From positions 62,001-126,000 of the forward strand of contig NZ_DASTPW010000048.1 in assembly GCF_035762065.1 (NCBI RefSeq): DNA of 64,000 nucleotides, given 5' to 3'. Position numbers and translations under genes: made by a program. Below are positions 53,623 to 62,279 of this stretch, one piece after another (the first letter of the stretch is position 1; every line of letters begins with the position of its first letter). Under the pieces are notes generated by a model. That model was not told the DNA's origin, searched no databases, and worked only from the letters and a program-made list of their open reading frames with translations. This DNA comes from Methylibium sp035762065 (GTDB taxonomy: Bacteria; Pseudomonadota; Gammaproteobacteria; Burkholderiales; Burkholderiaceae_C).

Positions 53623-56208
53623 ATGCGCGCCACCGCCGCCCTGCCTGTGCTGCTCGGACAGCTCTCCTGGCCCGAGCTGCGCCACCACCCGCTGCGCCAT
53701 GCGGCCGCGGTGCTCGCGGTGACGCTCGGCGTCGCGCTCGCGTTCGCGGTGCAGTTGATCAACGGCTCGGCGCTCGCCGAGTTCGGCGCGGCGGTGCGCA
53801 GCGTCAACGGCGAACCCGACCTCAGCGTGCGCGCCGGCACCGGCGGCTTCGACGAAGCGGTCTACGGCCGCGTGGCGATGCACCCGCAGGTGAGCCTCGC
53901 CTCGCCGGTCATCGAGATCGACACCTACGCGCTCGATGCCTCGGGCCGGCGCCGCCCGATCAAGCTGCTCGGGCTCGACCCGCTGGTCGCGCCGGCGCTG
54001 TCGCCGGGCCTGCTGCCGCGGGTCGATGCGCGGGCCGTCGGCACGGACGACCGGCTCGCGATCCTCGACCCGACGCGCGTCTTCCTCAATGCCGCGGCCG
54101 AGCGCACGCTGGGCCTGCAGCCGGGCGATCGGCTGCAGCTGCAAAGCGGCCTCGGCCAGCGCGTATTCGCGGTCGCCGGGCGCGTCGCCGCCGGCGGCGC
54201 GGCGCTCGCGGTGACCGACATCGCCGGCGCGCAGACCGCGTTCGACCGGCTGGGCCGCATCGACCGCCTCGACCTGCGCCTCGCGCCCGGCGCCGACGCC
54301 GCCGCGCTGCAGCGCGAGCTGACGCTGCCCGAAGGGCTGCGCGCGGCGACGCCGCAGCAGAGCGAGGCGCGGCTGTCGAACCTGTCGCGCGCCTACCGGG
54401 TGAACCTGACCGTGCTCGCGCTCGTCGCGCTGTTCACCGGCGCCTTCCTGGTGTTCTCGGTGCTGAGCCTGTCGGTCGCGAAGCGCCAGCCCCAATTCGC
54501 GCTGCTCGGCGTGCTGGGCCTGGCGGCGCGCGATCGCCTTGGGCTGGTGCTTGCGGAGGCGCTCGTGCTCGGCGGTGTCGGCAGCGCGCTCGGGCTCGCG
54601 GCCGGCACCGCGCTCGCGTACGCGGCGCTGCACTGGCTCGGCGGCGATCTCGGCGGCGGCTACTTTCCCGGCGTCGCGCCGAGCCTGCGCTTCGACGCGC
54701 TCGCGGCGCTGATCTACGGCGCACTTGGCGTCGCGGCCGCGCTGGTCGGTGCGTGGCTGCCGGCGCGCAGCGCGCAGCGGCTCGCGCCGGCGCAGGGCCT
54801 GAAGGGGCTGGGCGACGTCTTCGTCGCGCGCGCGCGCGGTACCGCGTCGCCCCAGGCCTGGGCCGGGCCGGCCTTGATGCTCGCCGGCGCGCTGCTCGCG
54901 CTGCTGCCGCCGATCGGCGGGCTGCCATTCGCGGCCTACGTCGCCGTGGCCCTGCTGCTGGTCGGCGGCATCGCCTGCGTGCCGGCGGGCGTCGGGCTGC
55001 TGCTGAAGCTGGCGCCGCGGCCGTCGCAGCCGCTGCTGCTGCTCGCCTTCGAACGCGCGCGGCGCCTGCGGCACAGCGCGACGATCGCGGTGGCCGGCGT
55101 CGTCGCGAGCCTGGCGCTGGCCGTCGCGCTGACGGTGATGGTCGCGAGCTTCCGCGACGCGGTGACGCAGTGGCTCGACGTGGTGCTGCCGGCCGACCTG
55201 TACGTGCGCACCGCGCCCGGCGGCGCGCCCGGCGCCGAGGGCGCCTGGCTGCCGCCCGACTTCGTCGAGGCCGCGCTCGCGATGCCGGAGGTCGCGCGCG
55301 GCGAGGCGCTGCGCGCGCTGTCGCTGCCGCTCGATCCGGCCCGGCCGGCCGTCACGCTGATCGCGCGCCCGCTCGCGGATCCGGCGCGGTCGCTGCCGCT
55401 GGTCGGCGAGCTCCTGCCGGCCGATGCGGCGCTGCCCAGCCTCTACGTCAGCGAGGCGATGGTCACGCTCTACGACGCGCGGCCGGGGACGACGCTCGCG
55501 CTGCCGCTGGCCGGCGGTTCGCGCCGCTTCTTCGTGCGCGGCGTGTGGCGCGACTACGCACGCCAGTTCGGCGCGGTCGCGGTCGATCGCGGCGACTTCG
55601 TCGCGCTCACCGGCGACGACCGCGTCAACGACCTCGCGCTGAGCCTCATGCCCGGCGCCGCTCTCGATGCCGTGCAGCAGCGCCTGCGCGAGCGCGCCGC
55701 GCAGCTCGCCGCGCCGGACGGCACCGCCGCGCCCCAGGAGCCGCTCGAGTTCGCGCGCGCCAGCGAGATCCGCGCGATCTCGCTGCGCATCTTCGACCGC
55801 AGCTTCGCGGTGACCTACTGGCTGCAGGCGGTGGCCATCGGCATCGGCCTGTTCGGCATCGCGGCCAGCGGCTCGGCGCAGGTGCTCGCGCGGCGCAAGG
55901 AGTTCGGGCTGCTCGCGCACCTGGGCTTCACGCGGCGGCAGGTGCTGGCGGTCGTCGCCGGCGAAGGCTTCGCATGGACGACCGCGGGCGCGCTGCTCGG
56001 CACGCTGCTCGGCCTCGCGGTCAGCGTGGTGCTGGTGCACGTCGTCAACCCGCAGAGCTTTCACTGGACGATGGAGCTGCGGCTGCCGCTCGCGCGGCTC
56101 GCGGCGCTGGCGCTCGCGGTGGTGGCCGCCGGCACGCTGACGGCGGTGGTGGCCGCGCGGCACGCCGCGTCGCGCGACGCGATCGCCGCGGTGAAGGAGG
56201 ACTGGTGA
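53623..56208 (+). CDS. FtsX/LolC-like ABC permease with duplicated core
   Basis: An 861-residue permease of the FtsX/MacB_PCD superfamily with about ten membrane helices. One N-terminal helix (LAVTLGVALAFAVQ) is followed by a large periplasmic domain, a helix bundle (VLALVALFTGAFLVFSVL), a second N-terminal helix and periplasmic domain, and a second bundle near the C-terminus. It thus looks like two LolC/LolE-type units fused, replacing a heterodimer. Its 3' end overlaps the AttH-like gene (GTGA). It probably moves a lipid or lipid-linked substrate, but this is not shown. Confidence 0.88.
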   Translation: MRATAALPVLLGQLSWPELRHHPLRHAAAVLAVTLGVALAFAVQLINGSALAEFGAAVRSVNGEPDLSVRAGTGGFDEAVYGRVAMHPQVSLASPVIEIDTYALDASGRRRPIKLLGLDPLVAPALSPGLLPRVDARAVGTDDRLAILDPTRVFLNAAAERTLGLQPGDRLQLQSGLGQRVFAVAGRVAAGGAALAVTDIAGAQTAFDRLGRIDRLDLRLAPGADAAALQRELTLPEGLRAATPQQSEARLSNLSRAYRVNLTVLALVALFTGAFLVFSVLSLSVAKRQPQFALLGVLGLAARDRLGLVLAEALVLGGVGSALGLAAGTALAYAALHWLGGDLGGGYFPGVAPSLRFDALAALIYGALGVAAALVGAWLPARSAQRLAPAQGLKGLGDVFVARARGTASPQAWAGPALMLAGALLALLPPIGGLPFAAYVAVALLLVGGIACVPAGVGLLLKLAPRPSQPLLLLAFERARRLRHSATIAVAGVVASLALAVALTVMVASFRDAVTQWLDVVLPADLYVRTAPGGAPGAEGAWLPPDFVEAALAMPEVARGEALRALSLPLDPARPAVTLIARPLADPARSLPLVGELLPADAALPSLYVSEAMVTLYDARPGTTLALPLAGGSRRFFVRGVWRDYARQFGAVAVDRGDFVALTGDDRVNDLALSLMPGAALDAVQQRLRERAAQLAAPDGTAAPQEPLEFARASEIRAISLRIFDRSFAVTYWLQAVAIGIGLFGIAASGSAQVLARRKEFGLLAHLGFTRRQVLAVVAGEGFAWTTAGALLGTLLGLAVSVVLVHVVNPQSFHWTMELRLPLARLAALALAVVAAGTLTAVVAARHAASRDAIAAVKEDW

Positions 56209-57377
56209 GGCGCCCGGCTCGGCGCGAGCTGTTGGGCGCGGCGCTGGCGCTGCTCGCCTCGCGCCGCGCGGGCGCCGCCGCGCCTGCCGGCACCCCGCGC
56301 CCTGCGCCCGCACCGGCAGCCGAGCCGCCGCCCGCGCGCGAGCCGGGCGCCGTGCGCCCGGGCGCGCCGCTCGCGTTCCCGCGCGACTTCGGCTCGCATC
56401 CGCAGCAGGCGATCGAGTGGTGGTACATCACCGCCGCGCTCGACGTGCCCGGCAGCGCCGAGCCCTACGGCGGGCAGATCACCTTCTTTCGCAGCCGCAC
56501 CGGCCTCGCCGCCGATTCGCCGAGCCGCTTCGCCGCCCGGCAGCTGCTGTTCGCGCATGCGGCGATCACCGATCCGCTCGCGCGCCGGCTGCGCCACGAC
56601 CAGCGCATCGCCCGGGCCGGCTTCGGCATCGCCGAGGCCTCGACCGCCGACACGCAGGTGCGCCTGCGCGACTGGAGCCTCGCGCGCCTGCCCGACGCGA
56701 GCGCGCCGGCCGGCCACCGCTACCGCGCCGTCGTCGAGGCGAACGCCGCGGCCGGCTTCGGCTACGAGCTCGACTTCGTCGCGACGCAGCCGGTGCTGCG
56801 CCAGGGCGACGGCGGCTATTCGCGCAAGGGGCCGCAGCCGGACCAGGCGAGCCTGTACCTCAGCGAGCCGCAGCTCGCGGTGCGCGGCAGCCTGCGCATC
56901 GAGGGCCGCACGCTGACGGTCACCGGCCGCGCCTGGCTCGACCACGAATGGAGCGACGCGCTGCTCGCGCCCGACGCGGTCGGCTGGGACTGGATCGGCA
57001 TGAACCTCGACGACGGCGGCGCGCTGACCGCCTTCCGGCTGCGCCGCGCCGACGGCAGTGCGCTGTGGGCGGGCGGCAGCTTCCGATCGGCCCGCGGCGA
57101 ACTGCGCAACTTCGGCGCCGACGAAGTCGGCTTCGAGCCGGGGCGGCGCTGGCGCAGCGCGGCGACGCAGGCGGTCTACCCGGTCGAGTGGCGCGTCGAC
57201 ACGCCCGCCGGCCGCTTCGAGGTGAAGGCGCGGCTCGACGCCCAGGAGCTCGACGGCAGCGGCTCGACGGGCAGCGTGTACTGGGAGGGCCTGTCGGATC
57301 TGCTCGACGCGCGCGGCGCGCGCGTCGGCCGCGGCTACCTGGAGATGACGGGCTACGCGAACCGGCTGCGGTTCTGA
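56205..57377 (+). CDS. AttH/CrtC-like lipocalin-fold protein
   Basis: A 390-residue exported protein. The N-terminus has RRPARRELLGAALALLASRRAGAA, a signal with twin-arginine character, then a Pro/Ala linker and the double beta-barrel domain of the AttH/carotenoid 1,2-hydratase family, with the aromatic motifs QAIEWWYITA, RAWLDHEWS and WDWIGMNLDDG. It has a strong ribosome binding site, AAGGAGG at 56194-56200, before the GTG start at 56205. Colocalisation with the ABC genes resembles attEFGH. Whether it is an enzyme or a lipid carrier is open; no carotenoid genes are near. Confidence 0.85.
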   Translation: MRRPARRELLGAALALLASRRAGAAAPAGTPRPAPAPAAEPPPAREPGAVRPGAPLAFPRDFGSHPQQAIEWWYITAALDVPGSAEPYGGQITFFRSRTGLAADSPSRFAARQLLFAHAAITDPLARRLRHDQRIARAGFGIAEASTADTQVRLRDWSLARLPDASAPAGHRYRAVVEANAAAGFGYELDFVATQPVLRQGDGGYSRKGPQPDQASLYLSEPQLAVRGSLRIEGRTLTVTGRAWLDHEWSDALLAPDAVGWDWIGMNLDDGGALTAFRLRRADGSALWAGGSFRSARGELRNFGADEVGFEPGRRWRSAATQAVYPVEWRVDTPAGRFEVKARLDAQELDGSGSTGSVYWEGLSDLLDARGARVGRGYLEMTGYANRLRF

Positions 57378-57384
57378 GCCGCGC

Positions 57385-58308
57385 TCACGGCAGGCGCGCC
57401 AGGCATTGCGCCACCAGCGCCAGCAGGCCGGCGGTGTCGACCTGCGTGTGCACGCGCGCCGCGCCGCGCGCGAGCGCGATCGAGCCGGCGATCGGCTCGC
57501 CGCGCACCTGCCCCTGGCTGTCGCCGGGCGAGGCGTCGACGTCGAGGCGCCACGACTGCGAAGCGAACAGCGCGGGGCGCAGCAGCCACGCGAGCGGGCA
57601 GGCGTCGTGCAGCAGCGCGTCCTGCGTCGCGTAGGCGCGCAGCATCCGGTGCGCGAGCGCCGCGCAACGCCCGTCGAGCGCGGCCAGCGAGTCGATCCAG
57701 GCGGCGGACATCACCGCCTTCGAGGTCACGTCAAGCCCGAACAGCTCGACCTCCGCGCCGGCCGCAAGCACCACCTGCGCCGCCACCGAGTCCGCGTGGA
57801 AGTTGAACTCGGCGCGCGGCGTGACGTTGCCGGGGCAGGTGACCGCGCCGCCCATCACCACCACCGAGCGCGCACGCCGCAGCAGCCCGGGCCGGGCGCG
57901 CTCGGCCAGCGCCAGGTTGGTCAGCGGCCCGAGCGCGACCACGGTGACGCTGCCGGCCGGCCCGTCGCCCAGCGTGCGCAGCAGGAAGCTCGCCGCCAGC
58001 TCGGCCTGCGCGGCCGGCGGCGCATCGATCGCGACGCCGCCGAGGCCGTCTTCGCCGTGCACGAGGTTGCAGCGCGCCGGGTGCGGCGCGAGCGGCTGCG
58101 CGGCGCCGGCATGGACCGGCACATCGGTGCGGCCGGCCGCGCCGAGCACGCGGCAGGCGTTGGCGGTGGTGGTCTCGACCGGCCGGTTGCCGGCGACACA
58201 GCTCACGCCGAGCAGCCGCAGCCGCTCGGGCGACGCGGCGGCGACGAACAGCGCGAGCGCGTCGTCGATGCCAGGGTCGCAATCGATCACGACATCGAGC
58301 GCGCTCAT
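57385..58308 (-). CDS. Inosine/uridine-preferring nucleoside hydrolase
   Basis: Cleaves the N-glycosidic bond of ribonucleosides to base and ribose. The 307-residue product has the calcium-binding DCDPGIDDAL near the N-terminus (D9, D11, D15, D16), VMGGAVTCPGNVTPRAEFN and the C-terminal LLHDACPLAWLL with the last calcium-binding aspartate. Base preference cannot be read. ATG 58308 overlaps the ribokinase stop by 4 bases, and it is the last gene of the operon. The AttH-like stop is only 7 bases away on the other strand. Confidence 0.93.
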   Translation of the reverse strand: MSALDVVIDCDPGIDDALALFVAAASPERLRLLGVSCVAGNRPVETTTANACRVLGAAGRTDVPVHAGAAQPLAPHPARCNLVHGEDGLGGVAIDAPPAAQAELAASFLLRTLGDGPAGSVTVVALGPLTNLALAERARPGLLRRARSVVVMGGAVTCPGNVTPRAEFNFHADSVAAQVVLAAGAEVELFGLDVTSKAVMSAAWIDSLAALDGRCAALAHRMLRAYATQDALLHDACPLAWLLRPALFASQSWRLDVDASPGDSQGQVRGEPIAGSIALARGAARVHTQVDTAGLLALVAQCLARLP

Positions 58309-59213
58309 CGGACCGCCCCCTCGATCTCGGCGCGCGTCGGCTGCGCGGCCTGCACGCCGTGCTGGCGGCAGGCGAGGCTGGCGGCGGCGGTGGCGTGCGC
58401 GAGCGCATCGTCCAGCCCGGCGCCTTCGTGGAAGGCGGCGGCGAGCACGCCGCAGAAGGTGTCGCCGGCGCCGGTGGTGTCGCAGACCGCTACCGGCAGC
58501 GCGGCCGCCGTGCCGCGAGCGCCCGACGGCGTACAGGCGAGCGCGCCTTGCGCGCCGAGGGTCGCGATCACCGTGCAGCCGGTGGCCGCGGCGACGCGCT
58601 CGATGCAGGCCTCGGGCGTCGGGGCCTCCAGGCCCCGCGACGCCGCCAGCGCCTGCAGCTCATGGCGGTTGACGACGAGCCAATCGATGCAAGCGGTGTC
58701 CAGGCCCGCCAGCCCGTGCGCCGGCGCCAGGTTCCACAGCACGCGGCCGCCGCAGCCCTTGACGCGCCGCGCGAGCGCGAGCGACTGCGCCGCCGGCACC
58801 TCCATCTGGAGCAGCAGCACGCTGGTGTCGGCCGCGCCCTGGGCGCCGATCCAGTCGGCGCACGGCGCCTCGTTGGCGCCGGGCGAGACGACGATCGCGT
58901 TCTCGCCGTCGTCGGCCACGTGGATCGTCGCGACGCCGGTAGCCGCGCCGCGCAGCCGGCGCACCGCGCGCAGATCGACCGCGCCGTGCTGCAGGCCGGC
59001 CAGCGCGATGCCGGCGAAGTCGTCGTCGCCGACCGCGCCGGCCAGCCGCACCGGCACGCCGTAGCGCGCGGCCGCATGCGCCTGGTTCGCGCCCTTGCCG
59101 CCGGGTGCGAGGCGCAGCGCGCCGCCCATCAGCGTCTCGCCGGGCTGCGGCAGGCGCGGCACGCGGATCACGAGGTCGAGGTTGATCGATCCGAACACGA
59201 GCAGCGATCTCAA
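58305..59213 (-). CDS. rbsK: Ribokinase-like PfkB sugar kinase (TTG start)
   Basis: A 302-residue PfkB kinase that best resembles ribokinase, which phosphorylates ribose to ribose 5-phosphate. It has the N-terminal GSINLDLVIRVPRLPQPGET and GGKGANQAHAAARYG motifs typical of ribokinase and the catalytic DTTGAGDTF with the base aspartate. The start is probably TTG 59213, which overlaps the upstream stop as TTGA; a GTG at 59198 would shorten the first strand. Together with the next gene product it would convert nucleoside-derived ribose to a central metabolite. Confidence 0.85.
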   Translation of the reverse strand: MRSLLVFGSINLDLVIRVPRLPQPGETLMGGALRLAPGGKGANQAHAAARYGVPVRLAGAVGDDDFAGIALAGLQHGAVDLRAVRRLRGAATGVATIHVADDGENAIVVSPGANEAPCADWIGAQGAADTSVLLLQMEVPAAQSLALARRVKGCGGRVLWNLAPAHGLAGLDTACIDWLVVNRHELQALAASRGLEAPTPEACIERVAAATGCTVIATLGAQGALACTPSGARGTAAALPVAVCDTTGAGDTFCGVLAAAFHEGAGLDDALAHATAAASLACRQHGVQAAQPTRAEIEGAVR

Positions 59214-60184
59214 GGGCGCGCCTCCAGTTCGGCGGCGATGCAGGCGGCGGTGCGCGACTGCTGCACCTCGGCGACGCTCTGCGCGCTCAGCGTCACGGCG
59301 CGCGCGCCGGTCGCTTCCACGCACAGGCACGCCGCCGCGCAGCCCTGCGCGAGCGCGGCCTGCAGATCCGCGCCTCGCAGGTGGGCGGCGAGGAAGGCGC
59401 CGTTGAAGCAGTCGCCGGCACCGGTGGCGTCGACCACGCGCGCGCGGTAGGCCCCCTGCAGCGCGGCGCGACCCTGGTCGTCGACGGCCAGCGCGCCGAG
59501 CGCGCCGAGCGTCACGACGAGCACGCGCGCGCGCGTCGTGCGCCGCAGCGCCTGGGCGGCCTCGATCGTCGCGGCGCGGCCGGCCACCGCGAAGAAGCCC
59601 GACTCGTTGAAGAACATCAGGTCGGCGCTGCCGGCCACCGCCGTCCACACGCCGGGCGCGGCCACCACCGCGCGCTCGATGTCGACCGCGAGCTCGGTGC
59701 CCGTGCCGCGCGCCGCGGCGGCGAGCCGGTCGAGCGCGGCGGCGTCGTACGGCACGGTGTAGACGCAGCGGGTGCTGCGCAGCATCGCGCCGAGCTGGTC
59801 ACTGCGGTCGGCGGTGTCGCGCGCGGGCACGAAGGTGATCGCGCGTTCGCCGCCGTCGGCGACGTAGACGATGGCGGTCGCGGTCGAGACGCCGCTGCGG
59901 CGCGACAGCCAGCCGCAACCGACGCCGTAGCGCTGCAGCTCGCTGAGCAGGAAGCCGCCTTCGGGGCCGTCGCCCAGGCTGCCGAACATCGCCACCGCCA
60001 GCCCCAGGCGGCTGGCCGCGCAGGCGGCGTTGGCCTCGGTCCCGCCGGCGAAGCGCTGCGCCGACGCGCCGAGCTGCTTGTCGTCCCAGCGCGGCAGGCG
60101 CGAGCCGCGGATCACGATGTCCAGCACCGGATCGCCGACCGCGACCAGGTCGTAGCGCCCGGTACCCGTGGCCGGCGCGTTCAT
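59210..60184 (-). CDS. PfkB-family carbohydrate or nucleoside kinase
   Basis: A 324-residue second PfkB kinase, clearly different from its neighbour. It has VAVGDPVLDIVIRG at the N-terminus, FAGGTEANAACAASRLG and the catalytic VVDATGAGDCFNGAF. The substrate is unknown; PfkB members act on ribose, adenosine, pseudouridine, fructose and others, and context favours a nucleoside or pentose. ATG 60184 and the TGA at its 3' end overlap both flanking genes by 4 bases. Confidence 0.88.
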   Translation of the reverse strand: MNAPATGTGRYDLVAVGDPVLDIVIRGSRLPRWDDKQLGASAQRFAGGTEANAACAASRLGLAVAMFGSLGDGPEGGFLLSELQRYGVGCGWLSRRSGVSTATAIVYVADGGERAITFVPARDTADRSDQLGAMLRSTRCVYTVPYDAAALDRLAAAARGTGTELAVDIERAVVAAPGVWTAVAGSADLMFFNESGFFAVAGRAATIEAAQALRRTTRARVLVVTLGALGALAVDDQGRAALQGAYRARVVDATGAGDCFNGAFLAAHLRGADLQAALAQGCAAACLCVEATGARAVTLSAQSVAEVQQSRTAACIAAELEARP

Positions 60185-61245
60185 CGCGGCACCTCGGCGG
60201 CGGGCTGCGCCGCGATCGCGGCCAGCCCCTCGGCCAGCGCGTCGAGCGCGTAGTCGGCACGGTTGGCTTCGATGAACTCGGCCAGCAGCGCCGCCGGCAG
60301 GCGCCGCTCGCCGACCATCGCGCCGACGATCGCGCCGGCCATCGCGGCGATCGAGTCGGTGTCGTTGCCGATCGACGAGGCCAGCGCGATGGTGCGCAGC
60401 GGGTCGCCCTTCGCATAGGCCAGCACGCCGATGGCCGCCGGCACCGATTCGGCGGCAAGCACCGAATTGCCGACCTTGCGCTCGATCTCGGCGAGGAAGC
60501 GCAGGTCGTCGCCGCCGGCGCGGCCCGCGATCTCCAGCGCCATCTCAGCGCGGGCGAGCACCTGCGGCCCGGCGACCGCACGGGCGCGCTCGCGGCCGAG
60601 CCGTTCGCCGATCGTCGCGCCGCGCAGGCAGGCGCCGAGCACGCCGTCGAGGCCGTCGCCGGCCATGGCCTGCGCGCAGCCGGCGGCGATCGCGCAGGCC
60701 GCGGAGATGGCGACGTCGGTGTCGTGCGAAGGCAGGCAGGTGACGAAGGCCTGCTCGCAGGCGGCCTCGAGGTCGCCCGGATGCACCAGCCCGCAGGGCG
60801 CGACCCGCATCGCCGCGCCATTGGTATTGCCCACCGTGGTCATCTTGCGGCTCGAGCGGCCGATCACGCCCACGCGCGAGACGTCCTCGCCGCGGCGCAG
60901 CGCCTTGACGATGCCCTCGGTGCTCGGCCCCATGAAGCCGGCCTTCGGGCAGGTGTCGGCCCAGTCGAGCAGGCAGGCGATCCAGCCGGCGCGGTCGAGC
61001 GCGCCGCCGCCGGCGACGAGCGCGCGCGCGAGGTAGTACATCTGGCTCGCGTCGTCGGTGACCTCGGCCGATCGGCCGCCGTTGGCGCCGGCGAAGGTGT
61101 CGGGCGGCGGCGTGCCGAAGCGGGTGACGAGGCCGCCGTGCGCTTCGGCGATCTCGGCGATCGTCCATTGTTCGGTCTGGGCCCCGAGTGCATCGCCCAT
61201 GCCGGCGAGGAACAGCGAGCCGCGGATCCTGTCGAGCGTGTCCAT
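60181..61245 (-). CDS. ADP-ribosylglycohydrolase-fold enzyme (DraG family)
   Basis: A 354-residue all-helical enzyme of the ADP-ribosylglycohydrolase family. The two-metal site appears complete: GDAL near residues 17-20, Thr63-Asp64-Asp65 in VTDDASQMYYL, and Asp295 and Asp297 in IGNDTDSIAAMAGAIVGA. Known members remove ADP-ribose from arginine, serine or nitrogenase reductase, or hydrolyse small ADP-ribosyl compounds. Here the partners are a nucleoside importer, two sugar kinases and a nucleoside hydrolase, so a small-molecule substrate is more likely than a protein. ATG 61245 is five bases after the permease stop. Confidence 0.9.
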   Translation of the reverse strand: MDTLDRIRGSLFLAGMGDALGAQTEQWTIAEIAEAHGGLVTRFGTPPPDTFAGANGGRSAEVTDDASQMYYLARALVAGGGALDRAGWIACLLDWADTCPKAGFMGPSTEGIVKALRRGEDVSRVGVIGRSSRKMTTVGNTNGAAMRVAPCGLVHPGDLEAACEQAFVTCLPSHDTDVAISAACAIAAGCAQAMAGDGLDGVLGACLRGATIGERLGRERARAVAGPQVLARAEMALEIAGRAGGDDLRFLAEIERKVGNSVLAAESVPAAIGVLAYAKGDPLRTIALASSIGNDTDSIAAMAGAIVGAMVGERRLPAALLAEFIEANRADYALDALAEGLAAIAAQPAAEVPR

Positions 61246-61250
61246 GTCGA

Positions 61251-62279
61251 TCAAGCTCCTGGTGCGAGAGAAGAAGGGTTGGCCGCCGCGGCCTGGGCGG
61301 CGGCGGCGCGTTGCAGCGCGCGCCGCTCGCGGCGCATGCGGCGCTCGGCGATGACCAGCATCGCGAGCAGCGTGACGATGGGCGGCAGCATGTAGAGCGC
61401 CTGGGCTGGCACGTTCAGCAGCCCGAGCTGCGCGGCCAGCACCGCCGAAGCGCCGAACAGCAGCGCCGCGCCCAGCGTGCCGAGCGGCCGGCGCGCGCCG
61501 AGGAAGACGGCGGCCAACGCGAGGAAGCCGCGCCCGGCCGACATGTCGGCCTGGAAGAGGTTCAGGTAGCCCATGCTCAGGTAGATGCCGCCGAGTCCGG
61601 CGAGCAGGCCGCTGGCCGCCAGCGCGAGGTACTGCACGCGCTTGACCGGCACGCCGGCCGCGCGCGCGGCCTCGGGGTTCTCGCCGACCGCGCGAAGCCG
61701 CAGCCCGAAGCGGGTGCGGCGCAGCGCCCACGCGGTCGCGGCCACCGCGACGAAGGCCGCGTACACGAGCAGGTGATGGCCCTCGCCGCCTTCGCCGTTG
61801 ATCCATGCGTCGAGCAACGGCGCGGCCTCGAGGCCGGGCACGCGCAGGCTCGGCAGCGTGGCGCTGGCCAGGCTCGCGGTCGAACCCTTGTCGCCGCTGA
61901 TCGTCACCATCAGGAACACGGTGAGCCCCGCCGCGAGCAGGTTCAGGCCGATGCCGGCGACGATCAGGTCGGCGCCGAACTCGAGGTGGAACACGCCGAG
62001 CAGCACGGCCAGCAGCAGCGCCGCCGCCAGCCCCGCGGCCGCGCCGACCCACGGCGCCCAGCCGGCGAGCTGCGGGAACCAGACCGGCACGAACGCCGAG
62101 CCGACCACTCCGAAGAACGCGGCGACCAGCATCAGCCCTTCGATGCCGACATTGATCACGCCGGCCAGCTCGGAGACCAGCGCGCCGAGCGCGCCGAAGA
62201 CGATCGGCGCGGCCGCGCGCATCCAGGCGGCGAACACCGCCGCGGCCACCAGCGCCAGCGCCGCCGGCTCGGCGCTCAT
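61251..62279 (-). CDS. BMP-type nucleoside ABC transporter permease (second)
   Basis: A 342-residue permease of the branched-chain/sugar type (BPD_transp_2) with about eight to nine membrane segments. ELAGVINVGIEGLMLVAAF and the ENPEAARAAGVPVKRVQYLALAASGLLAGLGGIYLS loop are typical of the YufQ/NupQ-like permease of BMP-family nucleoside importers. Its ATG overlaps the stop of the first permease by 4 bases. The C-terminus is an Arg/Ala-rich tail. Confidence 0.92.
   Translation of the reverse strand: MSAEPAALALVAAAVFAAWMRAAAPIVFGALGALVSELAGVINVGIEGLMLVAAFFGVVGSAFVPVWFPQLAGWAPWVGAAAGLAAALLLAVLLGVFHLEFGADLIVAGIGLNLLAAGLTVFLMVTISGDKGSTASLASATLPSLRVPGLEAAPLLDAWINGEGGEGHHLLVYAAFVAVAATAWALRRTRFGLRLRAVGENPEAARAAGVPVKRVQYLALAASGLLAGLGGIYLSMGYLNLFQADMSAGRGFLALAAVFLGARRPLGTLGAALLFGASAVLAAQLGLLNVPAQALYMLPPIVTLLAMLVIAERRMRRERRALQRAAAAQAAAANPSSLAPGA

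Noticed and set aside
52714..56313. 1199-residue open frame antisense to miaA, the ABC ATPase and the permease
   Set aside because: The product is Arg/Gln/His/Glu-rich low complexity without motifs, while the opposite strand encodes clear families. High GC content removes stop codons from the antisense frame.
56205..57377. Carotenoid 1,2-hydratase (crtC)
   Set aside because: The fold is shared, but no carotenoid or photosynthesis genes are near, and the coupled ABC genes point to an AttH-type role.
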